From CAZOEL01 sp964578835 (GTDB lineage Bacteria > Desulfobacterota > Syntrophobacteria > Syntrophobacterales > Syntrophobacteraceae): 21,636 nt of DNA. Numbering within the stretch: the first letter of the stretch is position 1; each line of letters starts with the position of its first letter. Of the stretch, positions 14,079 through 21,636 are shown piece after piece. The notes under the pieces were generated by a model that did no database searches, was not told where the DNA came from, and saw nothing but the letters and a program-made list of their open reading frames with translations. The stretch is taken from the NCBI GenBank assembly GCA_964578835.1, contig CAZOEL010000099.1:1-21636 (forward strand), given 5' to 3'. The position numbers were made by a program, and so were the translations under genes.

Positions 14079-16693
14079 GCGCTCTTCGCCTTTGCAAGGA
14101 CGATCGAATGGATGTCGTTGAGCATTTTCGATCTGTGGTTGTAATACGCAGCGTCGTTGGACATGATCATGTCCAGTTGGCGAGCGTGCATGAGCAGATA
14201 GCCGAGTATCATGAGGCGCACCTTCATATACTCTTGATCGTAGCCTTCCAGCCGGGCGAAGATTCCATCTTCTTTAATTTCAACCCGGAAATCGAATTCA
14301 TCGAGAAGGCTTCCGATGAACTGCGCCCGTTTGAGTCTCCTGTGGTAATCGGCGGCGCCTCCTTTGAAATGGAAGCTGATATAGTTTTCATGGGCTCTCT
14401 CGCCTACAAGCGTCTCCACGGTCGAAAAATGAAAGCCGAAGCGGGAGCTGAGGCTGCAGAAGTTCTTCGAGATCATGAAATAATTGCGATTGACATAGGG
14501 CGAAGGCATGGAAGGATCCAGGGCCGGATTGGCGCTTGCCTCGAGCAGCACGGACATGAAACCTTTTGCGTCGACAGGCGGAGGGCCTTCCCATGGCACT
14601 GCATTGATACCCTCCCATAAGGCCATGACGGGAATGGATACGATGTTGTCCAGGTGGACGAACTTGCCGGGCACATCTTCCTTGAAGCCGTCGTCGAGGT
14701 TGATGATCCACCACTGCATGGGAACATCGCAAACCAACTGCTTGCTGGCTCGCTCCGAGAAATGGTGCTCCTTGCCGAAGTTGAACATCTCCTTGACCGC
14801 TTTTTCATGACAGAAGCGGGTAATATCGTGAAACGTCCGGCAGTTTCTCGGCCTGAATTCAGTGGAATCGGGGTCGAGCAGGTTGAGCGGGATGACGTGC
14901 TGCGCGACGTCTTGCAATATTTCATGAACCGGGCTGCCCTCCATGAGGTTCTTTCTCGGCTCCACCATCTCCATGAGCGAGTCGATGCGGCCGTCATAAA
15001 CCCGGAGGCCATCGGCGTCGACAGTGACGATTGCATTGTTGGTGAGCGTATCGATTGCCCCGGGGAGTCCGAAAATGGCCGGAACGCCGAATTCTCTGGC
15101 TACATTCGCCAGATGGCCGGCAACGCTTCCCTGTTCCGTTATGACTGCGGCGGCCCGGCTGAGAAGGGCGGCCCATCGGGGTAGGGCTTGGGATGCAACG
15201 AGAACGGCCCCTTCAGGGAAAAGGAGCGAATCGCTGTTCTTTCGAATGAGAAAGACCGGACCGCTGGCGACGCCCGGACTTGCGGTAGCTCCTCCTTGAA
15301 GAGTCAGAGCCTCGGGAGCGATCTCCCTGGAAGCGGCCGCGAGCTTCTTTTCCCCCAAAGCTGTTTGCTTGAGCGGTCTGCATTGCAGCACATAAATCGA
15401 TTCGTCTTGATCGACCGCCCATTCCACATCTTGCGGAGAACCATAATATTCTTCGAGCTGAAGGGCTATCTGCGTCAAGAGGGCAGCCTGGTCGGCGCTG
15501 ATGGACGGATGAGCGCTTTTATCACCGGTGAGATCCATCCGACAAACGCCTTCATCGGGGTAGCATACGAATTTATAGCTCTTGGTCTTGATGTCTTGCT
15601 CGATAATTTCAAAAGGGGGCTTTCTGGACACAACAAAAAGGTCCGGCACGACGCTGCCGTCCACTACCGATTTGGGAAGCCCCCATACGGAATTGATGTA
15701 AATCGAGTCATCCCGGATGTTCAGAGGGTTGCGCGAGTAGGTCACGCCCCCGGCCGAGGCGTTTACCATGGCCATGACGCCTACGCACATGGAGATGTCT
15801 TCATCGAGAATGCCTCTGTTCAACCGGTAGGATATGGCCTGCACGGAGTATTTGCTTGCAACTATTTCCTTGTAGGCCTCTATCAGGTGGTCTTCGCTCA
15901 CATTGAGCTCGGATCGATATTGGCCGGCAAAGGATGTCTCCGCCTCGTCTTCACCCAGGGCGCTGCTCCGCATGGATACCTTGACTCCGGCGCCTGCTTC
16001 TTCTTCTAGCTCTTTGTAGGCCTCTCTGATAGCGCTTTCCAGGTCCTCGGGAACCGTGGAGCGGATAATCAGCTGCTGAATGTCTGCGCTCAAAGAATAG
16101 AGCTGATCCAGTTCTTCCGCCTCGGATGATTGAAGACGCCTGTCGATTTCGGTCTGGAGCTCGTTGTGCTCAAAAAGCCTTCGGTATCCCTGAGATGTTA
16201 TGACGAAGCCGGCCGGCACGCGCAAACCGAGTTGATTCTTTATCTCCCCCGCATTGGCCATCTTGCTCCCGACTTGATCGGTCATGCTTTTGTCCACTTG
16301 AGCAAGTGGGATCAGGAGCTTATCTCCTTTTGGGATCTTTCTTCTGGAGAGCGCCAGATGGATTTGATCCTGTATATCTTTGAATCTTTGAAAGAGATTC
16401 TGGTACTTTCCCGGGGCGAGCTGGTCGATGTTCTGGACGATGCGAAAAACGTTGACGGAAATGGCCGTGCAGTTGGCGCGGATGAAGGACATCCCGAAGG
16501 ATCTGCCGCCTTTGAGGGCTTGCTCCATTTCAGCCATGATATCAAGCGCCTTGTTGTTGGCGTTGAGCAGGAGCTTGAAATTGTGGTAACGAGCCTTGAA
16601 TGCTGCGCGAAGCTCCTCCGCATCGGCGGAGGATACCTCTGCGCTGCGCCTTTTGAATGTGAATTTTTTAATAAAATCCGTCAGCCTGGCCAT
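14066..16693 (-). CDS. PEP synthase/PPDK-like ATP-grasp and phosphohistidine protein
   Basis: This 875-aa protein has three regions. Residues 1-130 are a helical N-terminal domain with no recognised family. Residues about 140-440 form the PEP/pyruvate-binding ATP-grasp domain, with VGSKMANAGEI (141-151), MRSSALGEDEAETSFAGQY (241-259) and SPQDVEWAVDQD followed by YVLQCRP (419-440). Residues about 465-570 are the swivelling phosphohistidine domain, GSVAGHLANVAREFGVPAI, with likely catalytic H527. From about 590 on, the usual PEP/pyruvate TIM barrel is not apparent; instead there is a domain with CRTFHDITRFCHEKAVKEMF. It may therefore phosphorylate something other than pyruvate, as rifampin phosphotransferases do, or act as a signalling phosphotransfer protein. 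The ATG at 16693 has a weak ribosome binding site. Its genetic partners are receivers, a GAF kinase and a Usp. Confidence 0.85.
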   Translation of the reverse strand: MARLTDFIKKFTFKRRSAEVSSADAEELRAAFKARYHNFKLLLNANNKALDIMAEMEQALKGGRSFGMSFIRANCTAISVNVFRIVQNIDQLAPGKYQNLFQRFKDIQDQIHLALSRRKIPKGDKLLIPLAQVDKSMTDQVGSKMANAGEIKNQLGLRVPAGFVITSQGYRRLFEHNELQTEIDRRLQSSEAEELDQLYSLSADIQQLIIRSTVPEDLESAIREAYKELEEEAGAGVKVSMRSSALGEDEAETSFAGQYRSELNVSEDHLIEAYKEIVASKYSVQAISYRLNRGILDEDISMCVGVMAMVNASAGGVTYSRNPLNIRDDSIYINSVWGLPKSVVDGSVVPDLFVVSRKPPFEIIEQDIKTKSYKFVCYPDEGVCRMDLTGDKSAHPSISADQAALLTQIALQLEEYYGSPQDVEWAVDQDESIYVLQCRPLKQTALGEKKLAAASREIAPEALTLQGGATASPGVASGPVFLIRKNSDSLLFPEGAVLVASQALPRWAALLSRAAAVITEQGSVAGHLANVAREFGVPAIFGLPGAIDTLTNNAIVTVDADGLRVYDGRIDSLMEMVEPRKNLMEGSPVHEILQDVAQHVIPLNLLDPDSTEFRPRNCRTFHDITRFCHEKAVKEMFNFGKEHHFSERASKQLVCDVPMQWWIINLDDGFKEDVPGKFVHLDNIVSIPVMALWEGINAVPWEGPPPVDAKGFMSVLLEASANPALDPSMPSPYVNRNYFMISKNFCSLSSRFGFHFSTVETLVGERAHENYISFHFKGGAADYHRRLKRAQFIGSLLDEFDFRVEIKEDGIFARLEGYDQEYMKVRLMILGYLLMHARQLDMIMSNDAAYYNHRSKMLNDIHSIVLAKAKSACQE

Positions 16694-16758
16694 ATAGCGC
16701 TTTCGTTGGAAGGCCCTTGTTCGGCTCGAAGTATGACGGCTGGATTAAACCCAGCTCG

Positions 16759-17199
16759 CTATTTCACCACATTCGAATTTCCACCCTCTGCGACGCCGTT
16801 GAGTATGTGCTTGTGGCGATCCTCCTGAAGCATCTTCCGCTTGTAAGCGTCTTGGAGCTTGTAGAGGAGCTCGTCAATATCCATGGGCTTCATGAGGTAA
16901 TCGAATGCGCCAAGCTCCATCCCCTGAATGGCGACTTCCATGTTGGCATGTCCCGTGAGCATCAGGACTTCCACAAGGGGATTCTCTTTCTTGATCTCCT
17001 TGAGAGTCTGCAAGCCGTCCATCCCCGGCATTTTAACATCGAGGACAACGACATCGACTGGGTTCTCCTTGAGCTTCCTTATGGCTTCTTCGCCGCTGGA
17101 CGCCCCAAAGACGACCAGTTTTCTTTTGGAAAGCCTCTTGAGGAGCGTCTCGAGAAACTCCTCTTCATCGTCAACCAGCAGGACGCGGAATGCATCCAC
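16759..17199 (-). CDS. Single-domain response regulator
   Basis: This 146-aa receiver has acidic pocket D10-D11 (VLLVDDEEE), phosphoacceptor D54 (VVVLDVKMPGMDG), switch T82 (LMLTGHAN) and K104 (YLMKPMDIDEL). A C-terminal tail (QEDRHKHILNGVAEGG) follows without an output domain. The start is a GTG at 17199: a perfect AAGGAGGT lies at 17214-17207, eight bases upstream. The open frame continues upstream to 17550, but those codons lack family similarity and run into the neighbouring gene. It is 65 bases ahead of the PEP-synthase-like gene, in the same direction, and probably opens that operon. Confidence 0.9.
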   Translation of the reverse strand: MDAFRVLLVDDEEEFLETLLKRLSKRKLVVFGASSGEEAIRKLKENPVDVVVLDVKMPGMDGLQTLKEIKKENPLVEVLMLTGHANMEVAIQGMELGAFDYLMKPMDIDELLYKLQDAYKRKMLQEDRHKHILNGVAEGGNSNVVK

Positions 17200-17410
17200 G
17201 TGAACTACCTCCTTAGGGCGCCTTTTCAAATCATCCAAAATGCAATGGACGGTACGAGAATTCGTGCTCCTTCTCATCACTTCGGATCGTTGAGAAAGAG
17301 AATCACGCAGGGTAGTAGTCATCTGAACGCCCACCCCCTGACAAGTCGTCTCCAGCGGCAGTCCGTAAAGCCGTGAGCTCTTCCCGGAAGGACGCGCATG
17401 AGAGAAGCAC

Positions 17411-17438
17411 GATATATTAGGAACTGTGCACAATTCAA
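17411..17438 (-). promoter_or_regulatory. Possible sigma-70 promoter for the receiver/PEP-like/kinase/Usp operon
   Basis: On the minus strand, TTGAAT (17438-17433) and TATATC (17416-17411) are 16 bases apart, within the 292-base gap before the receiver gene. Each element matches consensus at four or five positions. This would give a leader of about 200 bases. Nothing else recognisable lies in 17200-17491. Confidence 0.35.
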
Positions 17439-17491
17439 GAAAAACCTGATCTCTCGGTCGCGCGTAAGGAAGAATTTTGGCGCCTAAGCCA

Positions 17492-17929
17492 TTAAGCCAC
17501 TTCTCCGCTATTCTTTTCGCTGTCCTCAACCTGTCCCGCATCGGAATCAAACCGGTGAGGATAAAACGCCTTCAGCACCTCGACGATTGCCGCCTTCAAT
17601 CGATCCGTATTTTCACTCTTTTCAACGAATCCGGCAACCAAAGGTTGCAACGAATGGTGATTCAAAGGGTCGCTCAGGAACGAATGGATCAAAATGGGCA
17701 GCGACGGCTTTTTCTCCTTAATGCTTTCAAGGAGCGATATCCCATCCATATAGGGCAGCTCCAGATCGAGTGTCAGCAGATCGGGCGCATAGGAGTCGAT
17801 CATTGTCAATACTTCCCTGCCGTCTTTCGCCACCTGGACTCGATAATTCTCCGCTGAGAGCTCGCGCTTTAGAAAATCCCGCACATTACGGTTGCGGTCT
17901 GCGACTAAGATGACGAATTCATCAGGCAT
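17492..17929 (-). CDS. Single-domain receiver protein with partly altered acidic pocket
   Basis: This 145-aa receiver-fold protein has phosphoacceptor D55 (LLTLDLELPYMDG), switch S83 (ILIHSFLSD) and K104 (GFVEKSENTDRL). The normal acidic pair near the N-terminus is A10-D11 (ILVADRNRN), so one acidic residue has been lost while the Mg2+-ligand equivalent D11 remains. The C-terminal tail is acidic and polar with no output domain. GAGGG before the ATG supports the start. It is separated by 292 bases from the next receiver gene in the same direction and may be transcribed with it or alone. It could be a slow receiver or phosphate sink. Confidence 0.85.
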   Translation of the reverse strand: MPDEFVILVADRNRNVRDFLKRELSAENYRVQVAKDGREVLTMIDSYAPDLLTLDLELPYMDGISLLESIKEKKPSLPILIHSFLSDPLNHHSLQPLVAGFVEKSENTDRLKAAIVEVLKAFYPHRFDSDAGQVEDSEKNSGEVA

Positions 17930-17972
17930 CGTATACCCTCAATGAAATTTCAGAAAAAGGCATGGCTGCGCT

Positions 17973-18130
17973 AAGGCGGAGCCTCGCCGGAAAAATGCCC
18001 GAATAACCGGGAAGCGAGAGAATTCCAAATAGATGAAAAGGCCGGAGTTAGTTGCTCTTACATTTATAGATGCACGAAACTTTGTCAGATCATGGATGGC
18101 GGAGTGTGCCGGTTGTTGAGGCTCCGCCTT
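17973..18130. repeat. 13-bp inverted repeat pair spanning 158 bases
   Basis: AAGGCGGAGCCTC (17973-17985) and its exact complement GAGGCTCCGCCTT (18118-18130) bracket a non-coding stretch upstream of the receiver gene. The similarity does not extend further and no target duplication was found, so it may be a degenerate small element or a long-range RNA stem. No gene is seen in 17930-18222. Confidence 0.5.
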
Positions 18131-18135
18131 TTGGG

Positions 18136-18177
18136 GCCGCAGAGATGCAGCGTAACCTTTCGATGCATCTCTGCGGC
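18136..18177 (-). terminator. 14-bp hairpin after the TauE/unknown/Usp operon
   Basis: GCCGCAGAGATGCA (18136-18149) pairs perfectly with TGCATCTCTGCGGC (18164-18177) over a 14-base loop. It lies about 45 bases past the stop of the minus-strand Usp gene. There is no U-tract on that strand, so it may act as a 3'-end stabiliser rather than a simple terminator. Confidence 0.45.
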
Positions 18178-18222
18178 AAAGTCTAACTGAAAAGCGCCGA
18201 AACGTCTTGGAAGCCGCCTCTA

Positions 18223-18666
18223 TCAGGCAGGCATCTTGACAAGATATACAGAGCAGGGGCTATATTTTGCAACTTGCGAAGCAACGCTTCCCATTTTGAA
18301 TCTGACCGACTGACTCAAGCCTCTGCTGCCCATGACAATTAGATCTATTTTTTCTTTTTCTGCAAAATCGATTATTGCATCGGGTATGGAGATCGAGGTC
18401 AAAACAGTTTTTGCGCATGTGGAGCTTATGTTTTCCGCACTCAAGATTTCACATGCCTTCTTCACCGCTTCGTCCGCCACCTGAGATATGCTCTCCATAT
18501 GGCGCTCTCTCCTGGATGGGGAGATCTCATGATCCTCCATGCCTCCAATGAAGGGGACCACGCTTATTACCTGTATCTCAGCGCCTTTGAGCTTTACGTA
18601 TTCAACCGCGATTTTGAGAGCTTCCGTGGAATGTATCGAGCCGTCTACAGGAACTAATACTTTCAT
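18223..18666 (-). CDS. Universal stress protein, single UspA domain
   Basis: This 147-aa UspA-family protein starts MKVLVPVDGSIHSTEALKIA and carries the complete ATP-binding motif G-2x-G-9x-G-S in GSRGLSQSVRFKMGS, ending with the dimer strand CSVYLVKMPA. AGGAGG five to six bases before the ATG overlaps the stop of the upstream gene, so translation is probably coupled. It is the third gene of an operon with a TauE/SafE exporter and a membrane-anchored unknown protein. Usp genes often sit beside transporters and may sense ATP/AMP to regulate them; that link is inferred here. Confidence 0.93.
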   Translation of the reverse strand: MKVLVPVDGSIHSTEALKIAVEYVKLKGAEIQVISVVPFIGGMEDHEISPSRRERHMESISQVADEAVKKACEILSAENISSTCAKTVLTSISIPDAIIDFAEKEKIDLIVMGSRGLSQSVRFKMGSVASQVAKYSPCSVYLVKMPA

Positions 18667-18675
18667 CTTCGCCTC

Positions 18676-19386
18676 CTAGACTTCCTTTTTGACTTTCGCC
18701 TTCTTCATGCTAAGCCCAATTCCCTCGAATAGATAGAAAATGGCGTATCCCCACCACATGGTGTATGCGACGTAAAATACCAGGAGAGCGGTCATCGTTC
18801 CTGCTTTGTCCATAACACTCTGGGCTTCGACGTGATAGTAGTTGAAGGCGGGCTCAATCGCTTTTTTCATTACCTCATTGACTATGTTGGCCTCATCGAT
18901 CTTCTTGGCCTTCTGAAGCTCCTTGACGGACTTGTTCAACATGGCCCACCAAGTCTTCATGACCTCTTTTTCATCGATACCGTAGCGGCTCGACACCTGA
19001 GCGCCGTCATTTTTGTACATGTCTTCGGAATCTTTGAGAACTTTGTCCAACATGTTGCCAAGATCGCCGCTTATCTTGAGCTCCTCACCCGAGGCTCCCA
19101 CCTGGGCTCCGGAGGTCAAAAGGATCTTCACCGCCTTATCGGCCATTTCGGGCTTATCAAGTTTAATGGTAATGCCAAAATTGTTTCCGGCAAACTTCTG
19201 CGCTTTTTTGGCTACATCGGGAATGAAGTACGATGAACCTTTGGACAGCTTGTTAAAAAGAGCGTCCGAATACTCCAGGCCGTTCTTTCCGTCGAAGAGC
19301 GGCGAGAATATCAGCAGCAGCACACCCAGAAAGGTGATGGCGAGTATTAAGCCAACATTGAAAGGTTTTTTGTGTCTGATCAACAT
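18676..19386 (-). CDS. Membrane-anchored protein of unknown function, partner of TauE/SafE
   Basis: This 236-aa protein has an N-terminal span (FNVGLILAITFLGVLLLIF), a large soluble domain of about 150 residues that probably lies in the periplasm, and a C-terminal span (TALLVFYVAYTMWWGYAIFY), with Lys-rich cytoplasmic ends. The soluble part begins with NGLEYSDALFNKLSKGSSYF and includes a KTWWAMLNKSVKELQKAKK helix. The ATG at 19386 has GAGGAGG upstream; a longer frame reaching 19470 would overlap the exporter gene. Spacing is two bases after the exporter stop and nine before the Usp start. No named family was recognised; a periplasmic partner or substrate sensor of the exporter is plausible. 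Confidence 0.85.
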   Translation of the reverse strand: MLIRHKKPFNVGLILAITFLGVLLLIFSPLFDGKNGLEYSDALFNKLSKGSSYFIPDVAKKAQKFAGNNFGITIKLDKPEMADKAVKILLTSGAQVGASGEELKISGDLGNMLDKVLKDSEDMYKNDGAQVSSRYGIDEKEVMKTWWAMLNKSVKELQKAKKIDEANIVNEVMKKAIEPAFNYYHVEAQSVMDKAGTMTALLVFYVAYTMWWGYAIFYLFEGIGLSMKKAKVKKEV

Positions 19387-19388
19387 TG

Positions 19389-20642
19389 TTATTCCTCCTC
19401 TCTTAACTGGCCGACGTTGGCGAAGAACTTGGCGAAAATCCAGATGCCGAAGATGGCGACGACTATCCAAAAGATGATGTTGCCGACAAATTCGATATTA
19501 TTGACCAGGGAGGGCGAAAGATTGATAACCTCGAGCTCGTTCATCTTCTTTGGAAGAGTAGCCAGTCGGTTTACAAAGCCCGCTATGATGGAAACGGCGT
19601 AAAAGCCTCTGATGTGGATGCCTTTCACGACTTTCGTGGTGAGCGCGCCAACCTGAATGCCGAGCAGAGAGCCTATGAGCATGCCCATGGCGAGGGTGTA
19701 GAAAACATACCCGTAGATCGCGTACTGGCCTATGGCTGCAAGACCAGCTGTGAAGATGATCTGAAGGATGTCGGTTCCAACCGTGGTCATGGAAGAAACG
19801 CCGAAGATGTAAACGAACATGGGGAAGGTGATGAATCCGCCGCCAACGCCCATGATGGCCGCCATGATGCCGACTATCACGCCGCCGGCCGCAATGATCA
19901 CGCCTGAGAGCTTCTTCCCGCCAGGTACGAAATCCTCGTCGAAAGTGATCATGGGGGGGAGGTTGAGGTTCTGAAGCTTCGCCGCCAGAGCCGGCGTCCC
20001 ACCTGTCGCCGGGCCGCCGTGAGCATCCCCGCCGGTATCCGACTTGCTCGATTTGATGAAGTCGATGAGTGCGTAAAATCCTAGAAATCCGAGCAATACC
20101 GCATACACGCCGCTTATGAAGGCTTCGCTCATGAGCGGGTCTTTGTTATAGAGCCCTTTGTTGATGGCGCCTCCGATGAATGTGCCTACGCCGGAGCCGA
20201 CCAGGAATGCAACGGCCAATTTTACCGAGACATTGCCAAGCTTCTTGTGGACCGTTGTTCCCATGATCGCTTTGGCGAAGATGTGGAAAAGGTCCGTTCC
20301 CACTGCGAGAATGCCTTTAACTCCGGCAGCCATGAGGGCAGGGGTGATGATGAAGCCGCCGCCTGCTCCGATGCAGCCCGTGATGAGGCCCGCTGCCAGG
20401 CCGACAGCGATGGAGACCATAAAAATGGTTGTGGAATAAAATGCGGGGCCGTAAGCGGTCTTTGCTCCAAGAAAATCCGCCGCTTCGATAAAGGATACGC
20501 CCAGTATGGGAAGCGAGAGGAGAAAAAGGACCAGGAGCTTCTTTCGATTTTTGATAATCGACATGGAAACCTCCAAATCCCACTTCGCATGGGCAATAGA
20601 CGCCGCTTTTAAAAATTCGAACACCTGCCTGGGACCACTCAT
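19389..20642 (-). CDS. TauE/SafE-family sulfite/sulfur-anion exporter
   Basis: This 417-aa membrane protein has the two-fold TauE/SafE (PF01925, formerly DUF81) repeat. The first half has IGAGGGFIITPAL followed by ILAVGTDLF; the second has MGVGGGFITFPMF followed by TTVGTDILQ. A hydrophilic loop rich in Gly/Ala/Asp (about 205-250) separates the halves. The cytoplasmic N-terminus VFEFLKAASIAHAKWDLE resembles that of homologues I recall from sulfate-reducing bacteria. AAGGAGG eight bases before the ATG fixes the start. Known family members export sulfite, sulfoacetate or other sulfur anions, or take them up. It leads a three-gene operon with an unknown membrane protein and a Usp. Confidence 0.92.
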   Translation of the reverse strand: MSGPRQVFEFLKAASIAHAKWDLEVSMSIIKNRKKLLVLFLLSLPILGVSFIEAADFLGAKTAYGPAFYSTTIFMVSIAVGLAAGLITGCIGAGGGFIITPALMAAGVKGILAVGTDLFHIFAKAIMGTTVHKKLGNVSVKLAVAFLVGSGVGTFIGGAINKGLYNKDPLMSEAFISGVYAVLLGFLGFYALIDFIKSSKSDTGGDAHGGPATGGTPALAAKLQNLNLPPMITFDEDFVPGGKKLSGVIIAAGGVIVGIMAAIMGVGGGFITFPMFVYIFGVSSMTTVGTDILQIIFTAGLAAIGQYAIYGYVFYTLAMGMLIGSLLGIQVGALTTKVVKGIHIRGFYAVSIIAGFVNRLATLPKKMNELEVINLSPSLVNNIEFVGNIIFWIVVAIFGIWIFAKFFANVGQLREEE

Positions 20643-21014
20643 TGAATAGACCTCCTTTTGATAAATCCAAAAAACAACTTCATACCCTTCTCACAAACCT
20701 TTATGGATTAAATAAATGAAGCAACTGCGCCTTCCGCTTCCTACAAACAATTGGACTTTTGCCTGTAAGAGCTTCAGACGGCTTTCGGACAGATGGACTA
20801 AGGCAACGCATGTGCCAAAAAACGGAATGTGGAAAGAATTTCACAAGCAGTTGAAAAAAGGGACCATATTGGAAAGGGTGGGGTCGGGCGGACGCCTTCG
20901 AAGGAAATCTGCTGTCAGGTTTTTTTACAGTGTGTAAAAAAAGGCGGATGGATGCGCTGGGCTGGGATGATGAAAATAGGACAAGGCGGAAGTATCGTCT
21001 TCTTCCAGTTCTTG
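20643..21014. other. Intergenic region upstream of the TauE operon
   Basis: No supported gene. A 73-codon plus-strand frame (20716-20937) has no ribosome binding site and an amino-acid make-up unlike a conserved protein. The exporter leader is AT-rich from about 20650 to 20720, where its promoter should lie, but no pair of hexamers stood out. Confidence 0.4.
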
Positions 21015-21210
21015 AGCCCCGAAGGGGCGCAACATCATAGCCCAGGGCAACGCCCTGGGTATGGGGGCATCCCTATTGAACGTTAAAGCCCTGAAAGGGC
21101 GTAATAGCCAATGGATGAGCTATCCCGCCCCTTCAGGGCTCAAAAGGTGTTGTGTGCGACTTCCACCCAGGGCGTTGCCCTGGGCTATGGTATTGCGCCC
21201 CTTTGGGGCT
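21015..21210. repeat. Palindromic repeat cluster (right copy, A-B-A plus inverted A-B-A)
   Basis: Units in order: A at 21015-21030 (AGCCCCGAAGGGGCG), B at about 21037-21062 (TAGCCCAGGGCAACGCCCTG), A at 21087-21101, then inverted A at 21126-21140, inverted B at 21165-21193 and inverted A at 21195-21210. The whole block is a large inverted repeat of smaller palindromes. It shares units with bases 1-117. No coding frame is present. Confidence 0.8.
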
Positions 21211-21297
21211 TGAAGAACGATGATTCATAAAAGCCGGAGAAAGTGATGGGCCATTTCAGGGAATTCCGGCACTGATTTTCATCAGCCCCAGTTGAGC

Positions 21298-21636
21298 TCA
21301 AATCCCCAAATAAGTCCGGCGCACTTCCTCATTCTTGAGCAGTTGCCGCGCTTCGCCTTCAAGGGTCACTTTTCCTCGCGCCAGGACATAGGCGTAGTCG
21401 CTCACAGCGAGCGCCATTTGAACGTTCTGTTCGACAAGAATCATGGTGAGTCCCTCTTCTTTGAGTCGGAGAAGAGACTCGAAGAGGCTCATCGCGAGCC
21501 TGGGCGAAAGCCCGAGGGAAAGTTCGTCAAGCATCAGGATTTCCGGCTCCGCCATAAGCCCGCGCGCTACGGCCGCCATTTGTTGCTCTCCGCCGCTGAG
21601 AGTGCCCGCTTTCTGAGATCGACGCTCTTTGAGGCG
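21298..21636 (-). CDS. livF: LivF-type branched-chain amino acid ABC transporter ATPase (3' part)
   Basis: Only the last 112 residues are in the window; the gene continues past its right edge. Visible are the ABC signature LSGGEQQM, a Walker B ILMLDELSLGLSP (the common EPS is EL-S here, with the catalytic Glu kept), and the LivF-specific MILVEQNVQMAL, followed by ARGKVTLEGEARQLLKNEEVRRTYLGI, the typical C-terminus. LivF works with LivG, LivH, LivM and a periplasmic binding protein to import branched-chain amino acids or similar amides, and those genes would be expected upstream, outside the window. Confidence 0.9.
   Translation of the reverse strand, partial: RLKERRSQKAGTLSGGEQQMAAVARGLMAEPEILMLDELSLGLSPRLAMSLFESLLRLKEEGLTMILVEQNVQMALAVSDYAYVLARGKVTLEGEARQLLKNEEVRRTYLGI

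Noticed and set aside
17200..17550. N-terminal extension of the receiver at 16759-17199 to a 263-aa protein
   Set aside because: The perfect AAGGAGGT and GTG at 17199 place the start right at the receiver fold; the extension overlaps the neighbouring receiver gene and has no similarity to known domains.
20716..20937. 73-codon plus-strand frame upstream of the TauE operon
   Set aside because: No ribosome binding site, no family resemblance, and it runs into low-complexity sequence.

Overview
The window looks like chromosomal DNA of a free-living Gram-negative anaerobe, most likely a sulfate-reducing or syntrophic Desulfobacterota (Syntrophobacter-like). This is inferred from gene content: a non-cyanobacterial kaiC/kaiB cluster, a TauE/SafE exporter of the type common in sulfate reducers, a UPF0324/YeiH exporter, many universal stress proteins and a LivF-type ABC ATPase. 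No rRNA, tRNA, phage or CRISPR genes were seen.

Layout. (1) 1-2400: a palindromic repeat cluster, a small zinc-ribbon gene, a 147-bp MITE-like element and, on the minus strand, a CaCA-family cation exchanger. The exchanger lies behind a clear yybP-ykoY (Mn2+) riboswitch with its own terminator and a recognisable promoter, so it is probably a manganese exporter. (2) 2788-8416, plus strand: a tightly packed operon kaiC-kaiB-kaiB-histidine kinase-response regulator. The kinase contains two complete PAS/HisKA/HATPase modules in one chain. No kaiA is present. (3) 8679-9964: a Yip1-family membrane gene followed by two MITE-like elements, each with near-perfect terminal inverted repeats and exact target duplications. 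(4) 9964-11487, minus: a YeiH-type exporter and a 59-aa single-span membrane protein. (5) 11802-17929, minus: a signalling block with two receiver proteins, a PEP-synthase-like ATP-grasp/phosphohistidine protein with a non-standard C-terminus, a GAF histidine kinase and a two-domain universal stress protein. (6) 18223-20642, minus: a compact operon of TauE/SafE exporter, membrane-anchored unknown protein and universal stress protein. (7) 20643-end: a second copy of the palindromic repeat cluster and the 3' end of livF.

How they may work together. The Kai operon is a self-contained KaiC-KaiB unit coupled to a phosphorelay: kinase and single-domain receiver overlap by one base and follow kaiB directly. 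The minus-strand half is a stress and anion-transport neighbourhood, in which two different putative sulfur-oxyanion exporters flank a kinase/receiver/phosphotransfer-like/Usp cluster. That these parts are functionally linked is inference from proximity. The best leads are the double-kinase Kai operon, the Mn2+-riboswitch/CaCA pairing, the PEP-synthase-like signalling operon and the three small mobile elements.
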